DNA of 47,185 bases from Defluviitaleaceae bacterium (lineage in GTDB: Bacteria; Bacillota; Clostridia; Lachnospirales; WRAA01): the NCBI GenBank assembly GCA_009780015.1, contig WRAW01000011.1:1-47185 (forward strand), given 5' to 3'. The stretch's first letter is position 1. Each line of letters opens with the position of its first letter. Made by a program: the position numbers and the translations under genes. Shown in pieces: positions 1-6,711 of the stretch. The notes under the pieces were generated by a model. It was not told where the DNA came from, made no database searches, and worked only from the letters and a program-made list of their open reading frames with translations.

Positions 1-209
1 GTCGTCGGTTCCTCCGCCTACGCTGGCGCTTCGGATGCTAAACGTGTGCCACCGGCACACAGCATCCTTGCGTACCACTGCGGGTACGCTCAGTCCACCC
101 CACAAAGCCAAAACCGGGCTTTGTGGGTACCCCGGGCGTCGTCACCTCCTAGATTGGCGAAAAATCGCCTCGCCAATCCGCCATCTCCACCTATGAACAC
201 AGGTTCTTA
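1..209. mobile_element. MITE-like element A, left end cut by window
   Basis: This is non-coding DNA belonging to the dispersed element family of this window. It contains the strong core hairpin at 33-67 (GGATGCT / AGCATCC enclosing GTGTGCC-acc-GGCACAC), which is also present at 17392-17426 and 39143-39177. The second family hairpin is at 70-89 (GCGTACC...GGTACGC). The right terminal arm ends ACAGGTTC next to TTA at 207-209, like the right end of the element at 4481-4650. The left end lies outside the window. The TTA is also the stop codon (TAA) of the minus-strand hydrolase gene. There is no ORF inside. Confidence 0.7.
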
Positions 210-980
210 GCTGTAGAAGTCTGGATATTTCTTCATTGAACCCCAGGCATCAGGATCATGGCCTGTGACGATCTTGACGCCGCGCTTCTGCATATCTCTG
301 AATTTCAGCAGCGTGTTTGTGTAGGCCGTATTGTCGCACGCAAGACCGGAAAGCTTCAGTTCATTCAGATTTTCAACGGTGTAACACGCGTCGGCGGCCA
401 GCATAATCGGGCCTTCTTTCGGCATATTTACCAGTACCGATTGATGCCCCGACGTGTGGCCGGGCGTGTAGTAGATGATGATCTTGCCGTCTTCAAACAG
501 GTCGTACTTGTCGGTGTTCCATCCGTCCAGCAAAAGCCAGTTGACATCTTTGTCGAAGTCTTCGCGCAGATACGCAAGCTTCATGAAGGGATCAGGCGCG
601 TAAGCATAGTGCAGCTCGTGCCTCTGCAGAACATATGTAGCATTGGGGAACAGGCCGATTCCGCCGGTATGATCGAAGTGGAGGTGTGAACAAATGTGGT
701 ACATAATGTCTTCAGGCTTGACCCCGGCTTTTTTAAGCGCGTTAAGAACATAGCCGTCTTCAAAGACTTCAGGGCAATACGCGTTGTAGATAACTTCAGA
801 GACTGCGGTTTTGACATTTTTCAATGTCGCGAGATTGTGACCCGAGTCAAACAGTACATAGCCCTTTTCGTGCTCAATTAGAAAGTACGGCACAGGAACA
901 ACAAATGTCTCATTGGTTCCCGCGGTGAAAGCTCCTTTATTGCTATGGAGCACGCCGGCCTGAAATACATATAATTTCAT
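207..980 (-). CDS. MBL-fold hydrolase, N-acyl homoserine lactonase family
   Basis: This is a metallo-beta-lactamase-fold enzyme of 257 residues resembling AiiA-type quorum-quenching lactonases, which open the lactone ring of acyl-homoserine lactones in the cytoplasm. The dinuclear metal motif HxHxDH is at residues 99-104 (SHLHFDHTGG). Further ligands are H175 (TPGHTSGHQ), D197 (AADACY) and H241 (TGHD). The start at 980 is chosen because GGAGG lies 9 nt upstream; an in-frame ATG nine codons earlier has no ribosome site. The gene is monocistronic with its own promoter at 1026-1055. Its TAA stop lies exactly at the junction with the inserted element. The true substrate is uncertain: family members in Firmicutes that make no AHL may act on other lactones or esters. 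Confidence 0.85.
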   Translation of the reverse strand: MKLYVFQAGVLHSNKGAFTAGTNETFVVPVPYFLIEHEKGYVLFDSGHNLATLKNVKTAVSEVIYNAYCPEVFEDGYVLNALKKAGVKPEDIMYHICSHLHFDHTGGIGLFPNATYVLQRHELHYAYAPDPFMKLAYLREDFDKDVNWLLLDGWNTDKYDLFEDGKIIIYYTPGHTSGHQSVLVNMPKEGPIMLAADACYTVENLNELKLSGLACDNTAYTNTLLKFRDMQKRGVKIVTGHDPDAWGSMKKYPDFYS

Positions 981-1025
981 AAACTCATTCCTCCGTATAT
1001 TTGGCATAATTTATATTAGAATACT

Positions 1026-1055
1026 ATTATAATCCAAATATATTTGAAATGTCAA
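1026..1055 (-). promoter_or_regulatory. sigma-A promoter of the lactonase-like gene, with palindrome
   Basis: On the minus strand TTGACA (1050-1055) and TATAAT (1026-1031) are 18 bp apart. The spacer carries the 12-bp perfect palindrome CAAATATATTTG (1035-1046), a plausible operator placed to block polymerase. Confidence 0.7.
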
Positions 1056-1093
1056 TAAAAAAGATAAATTATACCAATTGATATATCGCAAAT

Positions 1094-1906
1094 TTAGCCC
1101 TTCATGTTCTTGCCCTTGTTAACAGCGGCATCCACAGCGTTGATGACGGAGCCGCGAAAACCCGCGCGTTCTAAGGCGGCTACGGCCTCGATGGTTGTGC
1201 CGCCGGGGGAGCATACCGCGTCCTTTAGAGCTCCGGGGTGCTGTCCGGTTTCGAGCACCATTTTTGACGCGCCAAGTACCGCTTGCGCCGCCATGGTATA
1301 GGCGGAACTGCGGCTTAGGCCGTGCATTACTCCGGCGTCGGCCAGCGCTTCGATGAACATATACACGTAGGCCGGCGCGCAGCCGCTTATGCCCATGGAG
1401 GCGTCGATAAGGCGTTCGTCAATAACCTCCGCCTTGCCGAAGAGGTTGAAAAGTTCGCACACGAGCCCCACGTCTTCTTGCGAAACGTTCGTCCCGGCGC
1501 AGACTGCCGTCATCCCCTCGCCGACCATGGCGGGGGTGTTGGGCATTGTGCGGACGACTCTGGACGAAGAGCCGAGAGATTCCTCCATTTCCGCAATCGT
1601 TACGCCTGCCGCCACGGATACGAACAGCGGATTATGATTATTTAGGCGGCTCTTTATATCGCGCAGAGTTTGCAAAACCCCATAAGGCTTTACCGCGACT
1701 ATAACAATGTCACAGCAGTTGGAAAGCTCCGCGGTGTCGGCCGCGGCGCGTACCCCGTGAGACTTAGCCGTTTGCGCCAGCCGCCGGGCGTCGAGGTCAA
1801 ACAGGAAAGTATTGGCCGGGGCGACTCCCCCGGCAAGCGCTCCGTGCAGGATGGCGCCGCCCATGTTTCCCGTACCGATAATACCTAGTCGTATGTCTGC
1901 AAGCAT
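1094..1906 (-). CDS. proC: pyrroline-5-carboxylate reductase
   Basis: This is the last step of proline synthesis: NAD(P)H-dependent reduction of 1-pyrroline-5-carboxylate to L-proline in the cytosol. The N-terminal Rossmann motif is GTGNMGG (residues 11-17). The body has the family stretches RTMPNTPA and GEGMTAV, and the C-terminal dimerisation domain carries the signature region with SPGGTTIEA and a helix-rich AYVYMFIEALAD segment. At 270 residues it has normal length. The start at 1906 has AGGAG seven nt upstream; the earlier in-frame ATG at 1924 has no good ribosome site. It is monocistronic and divergent from the tRNA pair. No glutamate kinase or proBA genes are next to it. Confidence 0.95.
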   Translation of the reverse strand: MLADIRLGIIGTGNMGGAILHGALAGGVAPANTFLFDLDARRLAQTAKSHGVRAAADTAELSNCCDIVIVAVKPYGVLQTLRDIKSRLNNHNPLFVSVAAGVTIAEMEESLGSSSRVVRTMPNTPAMVGEGMTAVCAGTNVSQEDVGLVCELFNLFGKAEVIDERLIDASMGISGCAPAYVYMFIEALADAGVMHGLSRSSAYTMAAQAVLGASKMVLETGQHPGALKDAVCSPGGTTIEAVAALERAGFRGSVINAVDAAVNKGKNMKG

Positions 1907-1933
1907 GAATTTACTCCTTCGCAAAAATTTGTG

Positions 1934-1962
1934 TTGACTTGTCTCAACTTATAATATATAAT
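1934..1962 (+). promoter_or_regulatory. promoter of the tRNA-Glu/tRNA-CAU unit
   Basis: TTGACT (1934-1939) and TATAAT (1957-1962) with a 17-bp spacer read toward the tRNA pair, placing the transcript start about 30 nt before tRNA-Glu. The very AT-rich run also sits upstream of proC on the other strand. Confidence 0.75.
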
Positions 1963-1999
1963 ATAACGTGCGTTCGATATTAGTCAAGCGCAATGTAAC

Positions 2000-2071
2000 G
2001 GCCCGTTGGTCAAGCGGTTAAGACACGGCCCTTTCACGGCTGTAACATGGGTTCGAGTCCCATACGGGTCA
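2000..2071 (+). tRNA. tRNA-Glu (TTC)
   Basis: A full cloverleaf can be drawn. The acceptor GGCCCGT pairs with ACGGGTC (one G-U). The anticodon stem CGGCC/GGCTG encloses loop CTTTCAC with anticodon TTC. The T-loop is GTTCGAG. CCA is not encoded. It is followed 40 nt later by a second tRNA under the same promoter. Confidence 0.95.
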
Positions 2072-2111
2072 TTTCTCATGCGGTTTGCTTACGTGGATTG
2101 TGTGAGAACCT

Positions 2112-2185
2112 GGGCCTCTAGCTCAGTTGGTTAGAGCATCCGGCTCATAACCGGACGGTCCCCGGTTCAAGTCCGTGGAGGCCCA
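2112..2185 (+). tRNA. tRNA with CAT anticodon (elongator Met or Ile2)
   Basis: The acceptor GGGCCTC pairs with GAGGCCC. The D-arm has AGCTCAGTTGGTTAGAGC, the anticodon stem TCCGG/CCGGA encloses CTCATAA, and the T-loop is GTTCAAG. CAT can be elongator methionine or the isoleucine tRNA whose C34 is modified to lysidine. The identity elements do not let me decide by eye. Confidence 0.93.
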
Positions 2186-2194
2186 CTTTTTTGG

Positions 2195-2222
2195 CAGTCC
2201 GCACCATGACGGGCTGTTTTTT
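2195..2222 (+). terminator. intrinsic terminator of the tRNA unit
   Basis: The stem CAGTCCG / CGGGCTG (one G-U pair), with an 8-nt loop, is followed directly by six T residues. Confidence 0.75.
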
Positions 2223-2261
2223 CATGCCAAAAATTTTCCTGGTCAAAATATCTGAAAACTC

Positions 2262-2289
2262 TTGACACTGCGCCCGTATATGGTATAAT
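2262..2289 (+). promoter_or_regulatory. strong promoter of a non-coding RNA
   Basis: Perfect TTGACA (2262-2267) and TATAAT (2284-2289) have a 16-bp spacer. They are followed by about 190 nt with no credible ORF and then a terminator, so this drives a stand-alone RNA. Confidence 0.75.
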
Positions 2290-2295
2290 AGCGAC

Positions 2296-2485
2296 ATAAA
2301 AGACCTCTTCTGAGCGCGAGTTAATAAGTTGTTTAGAACCAACAGATCACGCATGGGATAATAGTCCTCGGCTGGCGTATTTGCAGGCTGCGAACCTTGC
2401 AGAGCATGAAACCCGCCGGGCTACAACCACCTTTCTCAGCGGTTTTAAGCTTTGTTAAAAGACGCCTCGGCAGAGTCTTTTTTTG
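2296..2485 (+). ncRNA. ssrS: probable 6S RNA
   Basis: The transcript predicted between the promoter and the T-run at 2478-2484 is about 190 nt and folds into one long irregular rod. The outer stem pairs AAAAGAC with GTCTTTT. Next come GTTGT/ACAAC, and the inner stem GGCTGGCG pairs with CGCCGGGCT with one bulge. The arms are separated by internal bubbles. Size, rod shape, strong promoter and the 3' half motif (AACCCGCCGGGCTACAACC) fit the Firmicute 6S RNA, which binds sigma-A RNA polymerase by mimicking an open promoter. The 3' terminal hairpin competes with the closing stem. The call is from shape and motif memory; a covariance-model search would decide. Confidence 0.5.
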
Positions 2486-2493
2486 TTGTTTAC

Positions 2494-2744
2494 TAGACCT
2501 GTCCGGTAACTGTGTGACGACGCATTGCGTAAAATTGACCGCAAAGACGGTGTTGTTCGCGTTTCGTTGTCTAAAACTACTTAGGATGTAACAACTTTTA
2601 CATTGTGAAAGTTTTAGACAACATGAAAGCGCGAATTTGTTCGCGTTTCGTTGTCTAAAACTACTTAGGCTGTAACAGTTTTTACATTGAGACAGTTTTA
2701 GACAACTTGAAAGCACGAATTTACACAGTTACCGGACAGGTCTA
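2494..2744. mobile_element. MITE-like element G
   Basis: The terminal inverted repeats are perfect over 22 bp (left 2494-2515, right 2723-2744, beginning TAGACCTGTCCGGTAACTG). Next to the left arm is the family motif GACGACGCA...AAATTGACCGCAAAGAC (2516-2549), shared with the elements at 3244 and 10297. The rest is an 84-bp unit present twice. No ORF is supported. The right end lies 15 bp before the start of the RseC-like gene, so that gene's leader, and perhaps its promoter, comes from the element. Confidence 0.75.
2555..2722. repeat. 84-bp palindromic unit in tandem (2 copies)
   Basis: Copies at 2555-2638 and 2639-2722 differ at only a few bases. Each contains 13-bp inverted arms GTTGTCTAAAACT / AGTTTTAGACAAC around a 30-nt loop, so each copy is itself a hairpin. 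The repeats sit inside element G. Confidence 0.85.
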
Positions 2745-2759
2745 TTATGGGGGAATTGT

Positions 2760-3188
2760 ATGGGCGAGACGGGACAAGTTGTGGAACTTGACGGCGATTT
2801 CGTAAAAATACGGATGACGCGCCAGAAAGCGTGCGAAAAGTGCCGTGCCTGCGCGCCAAGCGTGGATGGCATGCATATGTACCTGAGCGCGCAGAACGCG
2901 TGCGGAGCCGATGTCGGCGACTGGGTAAGCGTAGACCTTGACGGAGGGTTCTTTTTGCGTGCCGTACTGATAATGTACGGGCTACCGCTTGTAATGCTGC
3001 TGGCGGGCTTTGGTCTGGGTACGGGCGCGGCCGGCGTTCTGGGGATTCCGCTGGAAGAATTAGCGGGATTCGCAAGCGGTATCATGCTGGCGGCACTTAC
3101 CTACTTTGTCATCAGCAGACTTCAACATAAAATTGACCGAGGCAAGAATGCGCCTGTTGCTACGCGTAAGGTGGAAGCCGCGGAATAA
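2760..3188 (+). CDS. RseC/MucC (SoxR-reducing system) family membrane protein
   Basis: This is a 142-residue protein with a small N-terminal domain and two membrane helices (about residues 65-85 and 95-120), the layout of the RseC/MucC family. In proteobacteria family members reset oxidised SoxR or tune sigma-E; in clostridia they often accompany Rnf electron-transport genes. No rnf genes are seen here. The N-terminal part carries cysteines in C-x2-C-x2-C spacing (ACEKCRAC, residues 23-30), which may bind a metal or take part in redox chemistry. The ATG at 2760 is preceded by a GGGGG run at 2749-2753. Element G ends just upstream. Exact function in this organism is unknown. Confidence 0.75.
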   Translation: MGETGQVVELDGDFVKIRMTRQKACEKCRACAPSVDGMHMYLSAQNACGADVGDWVSVDLDGGFFLRAVLIMYGLPLVMLLAGFGLGTGAAGVLGIPLEELAGFASGIMLAALTYFVISRLQHKIDRGKNAPVATRKVEAAE

Positions 3189-3231
3189 AATCAGCCATTA
3201 GCAGATTAGACATTTGCTGATGGCTGATTTT
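3187..3231. terminator. bidirectional hairpin terminator after the RseC-like gene
   Basis: A 12-bp perfect stem AAAATCAGCCAT / ATGGCTGATTTT overlaps the stop codon. T-rich flanks occur on both strands, though the T-run is short. Confidence 0.6.
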
Positions 3232-3243
3232 ATGGCATACGGC

Positions 3244-3412
3244 CTAGTGTTCCATCCGGTTTAGAATCATAGTAGATTTGCGCGGCAATTTTTTGCCAGG
3301 CTAGGAAGCGGCGACGCCGCGTACCCGCAGTGGTACGCAAGGAGTCGCTGACGACGCATGGCGGAAAATTGACCGCAAAGATACTATGGTTTTAAGACGG
3401 ATGGAACACTAG
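3244..3412. mobile_element. MITE-like element I
   Basis: The arms begin TAGTGTTCCATCCG and are perfect for 14 bp, then imperfect to about 38 bp (a long stretch ending in ATAGTA and TTTGCG). CTAG flanks both ends (3244-3247 and 3409-3412), consistent with a 4-bp target duplication. The interior has the family hairpin at 3319-3338 (GCGTACC/GGTACGC) and the family motif AAAATTGACCGCAAAGA near 3364-3381. The right copy of CTAG supplies the TAG stop of the neighbouring dehydrogenase gene. Confidence 0.78.
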
Positions 3413-4362
3413 TACCCGGCCTGGCGGTCGACCGATCTCTTGAACGGCTTTCCGGCGGCGTAATCCTGCAGATATTCTGCGAATTTGTCGACGATAAGGT
3501 CGAGGGTGATTTCGAGTGACGCGCCGCCGCTGATGTGCGGCGTAATGATTACGTTCGGCATCGCCCAAAGTGGAGATTCGGCAGGAAGGGGCTCGGGTGC
3601 GGTCACGTCCAGTCCGGCGCCGCCAAGATGGCCGGACGACAGGCAATCTATCAGCGCGTCCTGGTCTATGGCGGATCCCCGCCCTATGTTGAGAAGGAGC
3701 GAACCCGGCTTCAGCTTTAGCAGGCGATCCTTGTTGAAGAGGCGTGCTGTTTCCGATGTGCCGGGCAGGCACAGGGCTACTATGTCGGCATCGCGGACGG
3801 CCTCGTCGAGCTGATCCACGGTGAATAGCTCGTCGGCGCAGGATGGAACGTCCGGTCTTGCCGTACGTACAACACCCCGAACCCTTGCCCCCATGGCGCG
3901 GCAGCGGGACGCGTAGTTTCCGCCTATGTCGCCAAGTCCCACAACGGTTACAAGTTTGCCGTAGAGCGTTTGCAAATTACCAAGGTCTTCCCACTTGGCG
4001 GCGGACTGCAGGCGCACATATCCGCCCATGTTGCGCAGCAGCATCAGCGTTACGGCGAGCAGATGCTCGGAAATACCGATTCCGTACGCCCCGGATGAAT
4101 TGGTAAGCATGACGTCGTCAGGCAATCCGGCCTCCTGGGTCATGTACATGTCCACCCCGGCGGACTGAGTATGCAGCCACTTCAAGTTCTTGGCCGCGCT
4201 GAGTACCGGCGGGGCGATGTGGCCGAAGACGACTTCGCATCCGGCCAGGTCTTCGTTGTGCCTGTTGCAGCAAATTATCTCGAAGCCGGGGGCCGCCGCG
4301 CGTATACGCTCCAGCCGCGCGTCCGTCAAAGGCGTGAAAGTTATGCCTAGCTTTCTTTCCAT
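3409..4362 (-). CDS. D-2-hydroxyacid dehydrogenase (phosphoglycerate dehydrogenase-like)
   Basis: This is an NAD(P)-dependent oxidoreductase of 317 residues that interconverts a 2-keto acid and a D-2-hydroxy acid. The Rossmann motif is VVGLGDIGG (residues 140-148). The catalytic triad is R228 (NIGRGS), E257 (TAPEPLP) and H276 (ITPHISGG). It lacks the ACT domain of biosynthetic SerA, so serine synthesis is unlikely and the substrate is open. The start at 4362 has AGGAG nine nt upstream; an earlier in-frame ATG reads through the promoter and is rejected. The TAG stop lies in the CTAG flank of the element inserted at 3244-3412, so the native C-terminus may have been set by that insertion. Confidence 0.9.
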   Translation of the reverse strand: MERKLGITFTPLTDARLERIRAAAPGFEIICCNRHNEDLAGCEVVFGHIAPPVLSAAKNLKWLHTQSAGVDMYMTQEAGLPDDVMLTNSSGAYGIGISEHLLAVTLMLLRNMGGYVRLQSAAKWEDLGNLQTLYGKLVTVVGLGDIGGNYASRCRAMGARVRGVVRTARPDVPSCADELFTVDQLDEAVRDADIVALCLPGTSETARLFNKDRLLKLKPGSLLLNIGRGSAIDQDALIDCLSSGHLGGAGLDVTAPEPLPAESPLWAMPNVIITPHISGGASLEITLDLIVDKFAEYLQDYAAGKPFKRSVDRQAGY

Positions 4363-4386
4363 TGTTAACCACTCCTTTTTGAGACT

Positions 4387-4415
4387 ACTATAGCACAGCA
4401 GCCCCGGCTTATCAA
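4387..4415 (-). promoter_or_regulatory. promoter of the D-2-hydroxyacid dehydrogenase gene
   Basis: On the minus strand TTGATA (4410-4415) and TATAGT (4387-4392) are separated by 17 bp, 25 bp before the start codon. Confidence 0.65.
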
Positions 4416-4446
4416 GTGTATTCCTGTTCAACCGCGCATGTTGCGA

Positions 4447-4475
4447 TTGACCGGATTATCACAATATGATACGAT
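4447..4475 (+). promoter_or_regulatory. possible promoter of the Sel1-repeat gene, cut off by element B
   Basis: TTGACC (4447-4452) and TACGAT (4470-4475) have a 17-bp spacer. Element B begins six bases after the -10 box, so transcription from here would start at the edge of the element and carry it as a 5' leader. Confidence 0.4.
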
Positions 4476-4480
4476 TAAAC

Positions 4481-4650
4481 TTAGAACCTGTATTCAGTAC
4501 CGCTCAACGCCGCCCAGAAGGTCGGTTTTCCGCCACTCGTCGTCAGCTTATTCTAGCGTACCGCTGCGGGTACGCGTCGTCGTCGCTTCCTAGATTGGCG
4601 AAAAACCGCCGCTTCTAGTCGACATTTCGGGTACTGAATACAGGTTCTTA
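4481..4650. mobile_element. MITE-like element B
   Basis: This 170-bp element has 21-bp arms (one mismatch): left TTAGAACCTGTATTCAGTAC and its inverse at 4630-4650. Both ends abut TTA, suggesting a TTA target duplication. The interior carries the family hairpin GCGTACC/GGTACGC at 4556-4575 and the CCTAGATTGGCGAAAAA motif (4589-4605). There is no ORF. It separates a possible promoter from the Sel1-repeat gene. Confidence 0.8.
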
Positions 4651-4692
4651 GATTTGCATTATTGTTGGCGTTTGCCAGAATTAGGGGGAATT

Positions 4693-5844
4693 ATGTTGAA
4701 AACTGCTAAGAAATTATTATCATGTATCTTGGGTTTTGTAATGGCTTTGGGCCTGGCGGCGCCGACCGCCGTGTATGCCAATGAGATCAGGGTAACAATT
4801 GACGGCCGGCCCGTGGACTTTGCGGGACAGGGCGCGGCCATTGTGGACGGTCACGCGTTTGTTCCCATTCGCGGCGTATTTGAGGCCATCGGCTTTGACG
4901 TGGAATGGGACTACGAGGAAAGCATGGCCATTATGAGGCGGGACGGCCTTACAATCCGGGTGACGCCCTACAGCGAGACATTTAACGTGTGCGGCACGGA
5001 TTATCCGCTGGAAGTACCGGCGCGAAACATCGGCGGCAGCGCAATGATGCCTGCAAGGGCAGTGCTGGAGAGAGCCGACTACGAGGTGAACTGGGATGGT
5101 CAGGCAAGAACGCTTGACATCGCAGCCGTTGATTTTGTGTATCTGGCCGAGCAGGGAGACGTAGACGCGCAAACGCGCCTTTTTCAGAGGTATGTTCGCG
5201 AAGAAAACTATGCCCGGGCGGCATATTGGGCTGAAAGGGCCGCCGAACAAGGCGACGCCGCGTCGCAGACCGCCTTGGGAATTATGTATCTTGGCGGGCA
5301 GGGCGTAAGCCAAAGCAACGAGCAGGCGGAATATTGGGCCAGAAGAGCCGCCGATCAAAATTTTGCCGAGGGTCAGACCCTTATAGGCTTTATGTACATG
5401 TCCGGCTTGGGTGTAACGCTGGATTACGAACAGGCAATATATTGGTTTGAGCAGGCCATTGAGCAAGGCAACGCGTCGGCGCAAAGCAATATAGGAATAA
5501 TGTACTTTATGGGCTGGGGGAAAACACAGGATCATGAACAGGCGGTATATTGGTATAGAAGATCTGCCGAGCAGGGTTATGCCATGGCGCAGTCCAATTT
5601 AGGGGTCATGTATTACTTGGGTCAGGGCGTGCCGCAGGACGACGAGCAAGCGGTATATTGGTACAGAAGATCGGCCGATCAGAATCACAACTTAGGACAG
5701 AACAACCTGGGAGTAATGTACCGTGACGGCAGAGGGGTAGAGCAGGATAACGAGCAAGCGGCATACTGGTTCAGAAAAGCCGCGGATCAGGGAAACGCGC
5801 TTGCGTTAATCAACTTAGCGACGCTGCCGGCCCAATATAGATAA
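4693..5844 (+). CDS. secreted Sel1-repeat protein with copper-amine-oxidase-like N-terminal domain
   Basis: This 383-residue exported protein has a signal peptide at residues 1-29 (cleavage after VYA). A domain at about 30-145 has the PVDFAG, FVPIRGVFEAIG, MMPARAVLE and VNWDGQARTLDI pattern of the copper amine oxidase N-terminal family, common in Firmicute surface proteins and not an oxidase itself. A run of Sel1 (TPR-like) repeats of 36 residues starts near 153, 184, 221, 257, 293, 329 and 365 (AEQG/ADQG...A.YW pattern); the first and last are partial. Sel1 arrays bind partner proteins. The start at 4693 has GGGGG five nt upstream; the earlier in-frame ATG at 4654 would spoil the signal peptide. 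Ligand and partner are unknown. Confidence 0.88.
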   Translation: MLKTAKKLLSCILGFVMALGLAAPTAVYANEIRVTIDGRPVDFAGQGAAIVDGHAFVPIRGVFEAIGFDVEWDYEESMAIMRRDGLTIRVTPYSETFNVCGTDYPLEVPARNIGGSAMMPARAVLERADYEVNWDGQARTLDIAAVDFVYLAEQGDVDAQTRLFQRYVREENYARAAYWAERAAEQGDAASQTALGIMYLGGQGVSQSNEQAEYWARRAADQNFAEGQTLIGFMYMSGLGVTLDYEQAIYWFEQAIEQGNASAQSNIGIMYFMGWGKTQDHEQAVYWYRRSAEQGYAMAQSNLGVMYYLGQGVPQDDEQAVYWYRRSADQNHNLGQNNLGVMYRDGRGVEQDNEQAAYWFRKAADQGNALALINLATLPAQYR

Positions 5845-5878
5845 CCGGCAGGACAGCCGCTGTTTGTCAGGGAAATGT

Positions 5879-5908
5879 AAAAACCGCCGCAAGTTTGGCT
5901 TGCGGCGG
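5879..5908 (-). terminator. intrinsic terminator between convergent genes
   Basis: A 10-bp perfect stem CCGCCGCAAG / CTTGCGGCGG has a 5-nt loop. On the minus strand it is followed by TTTTT (5879-5883), so it ends the DUF6809 transcript. On the plus strand it can also stop the Sel1 gene but lacks a T-run. Confidence 0.8.
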
Positions 5909-5937
5909 CATATTGTCCGAATATTTTCTACATATGT

Positions 5938-6210
5938 TTAGCGTTCATCCGTAAATGCGGCGCAGGTTAGCGCTAAGCCCAGCTTGAAGCCGTATGAAAA
6001 GGCGCTTAGCTGCTCGTAATCGCACGATTCGGTATATAGAGCCTCCAGCTTTTGAAACCGCTCGCAATCATCCGTTGGCATCTTCTGAATGAAGTAGCGT
6101 TTCTCATCTTCAATCTTCTGATTGACCGCTTTGTATTCAGGTGAAGCGGACGGGCGGCGCTCATGCGGGTTGATAAAGCCGTAGTAAAAGTCATGGAGTA
6201 TGTTTTCCAT
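5938..6210 (-). CDS. DUF6809 family small protein
   Basis: This 90-residue soluble protein fits the small clostridial family now called DUF6809. The N-terminus FYYGFINPHER and the C-terminal helix LSAFSYGFKLGLAL match the family's conserved ends, with a charged helical middle (about residues 25-65). Function is unknown; such proteins often travel with mobile or accessory DNA. Upstream, GAAAGGA is about 9 nt from the ATG. It is the last of a run of three small minus-strand genes and is followed by a clear terminator. Confidence 0.7.
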   Translation of the reverse strand: MENILHDFYYGFINPHERRPSASPEYKAVNQKIEDEKRYFIQKMPTDDCERFQKLEALYTESCDYEQLSAFSYGFKLGLALTCAAFTDER

Positions 6211-6245
6211 ATAAAACTGTCCTTTCCATAATTAAAATATTTTTC

Positions 6246-6343
6246 GCAAAATACTTGAAGGACAGGTTCTGACATGATATAATATTTCATGTAGTTTGCC
6301 CTTTGGGTATTCTGCGGGGGAGAAGCGGCGGGTTACTTTTGCG
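6246..6343. repeat. intergenic direct repeat, copy 1
   Basis: About 98 bp, from GCAAAATACTTGAAGGACAG to TTTTGCG, is repeated at 6596-6692 with roughly ten differences. Each copy lies just 3' (minus strand) of a small ribbon-helix-helix gene and contains a GAAGYGGCG half-palindrome that pairs with the end of the repeat region (stem GAGAAGCGGCG / CGCTGCTTCTC here, closing at 6360). Confidence 0.85.
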
Positions 6344-6360
6344 TGTAGTCGCTGCTTCTC

Positions 6361-6528
6361 TTATTTTTCTCTGAGGCTTCTGATACCTTCTCGAATCGCT
6401 TCTGGTCTTGATTTACCTGTTCTCTCGCAATAATCCCTGAGAATTACTAAATCTTCGTCCGTAACCCTAATGTCTATTCGATTGGGTTTAGGTTCGTCCG
6501 TCGGTCGCCCTATTTTTTTGTCAGCCAT
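6361..6528 (-). CDS. small ribbon-helix-helix (CopG/Arc-like) DNA-binding protein 1
   Basis: This is a 55-residue protein beginning MADKKIGRPTDEPKPNRIDI and ending IREGIRSLREK. The GRP...P basic lead, a beta strand (RIDIRVTDEDL) and two helices (LVILRDYCERTGK, SRPEAIREGIRSL) are the ribbon-helix-helix plan; such proteins dimerise and repress their own promoters. AAGGAGGG lies just upstream of the ATG. It is paralogous to the gene at 6712-6894, and both have the same 3' flank, so the whole module was duplicated. It could be an orphan antitoxin; no toxin gene lies beside it. Confidence 0.8.
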   Translation of the reverse strand: MADKKIGRPTDEPKPNRIDIRVTDEDLVILRDYCERTGKSRPEAIREGIRSLREK

Positions 6529-6539
6529 TTCTTCCCTCC

Positions 6540-6585
6540 TTTATACCGACAAAAATATTGTACACTTTATAACGACAAAAGTCAA
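6540..6585 (-). promoter_or_regulatory. promoter and probable operator of RHH gene 1
   Basis: On the minus strand TTGACT (6580-6585) and TACAAT (6557-6562) are 17 bp apart. The motif TTTTGTCGKTATAAA occurs twice as a direct repeat, once in the spacer (about 6567-6581) and once after the -10 (about 6540-6554). This is the spacing expected of a ribbon-helix-helix operator allowing autoregulation. Confidence 0.6.
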
Positions 6586-6595
6586 GCGTTATTTT

Positions 6596-6692
6596 GCAAA
6601 ATACTTGAAGGACAGGCGCTGACATGATACAATATTTCATGTAGTATGCCCTTTGGGTATTCTGCGGTGGGGAAGTGGCGGGTTCTTTTGCG
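6596..6692. repeat. intergenic direct repeat, copy 2
   Basis: This is the second copy of the repeat at 6246-6343, lying directly 3' of RHH gene 2. The associated hairpin is GGAAGTGGCG / CGCCGCTTCC, closing at about 6707. Sequence and stem differ from copy 1 but pairing is kept. Confidence 0.85.
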
Positions 6693-6711
6693 AGAGTGCG
6701 CCGCTTCCTTA

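Noticed and set aside
258-689. 143-codon open frame opposite the lactonase gene
   Set aside because: It mirrors a well-supported minus-strand gene, has no ribosome site, and its protein shows no domain pattern. The same holds for many other opposite-strand frames over proC, ABC-F, uvrB, uvrA, addA, the kinase and mnmG.
2333-2716. 127-codon minus-strand frame with a repeated protein motif
   Set aside because: The repeated peptide is simply the translation of the 84-bp tandem unit in element G and the 6S-like region; no start signal is present.
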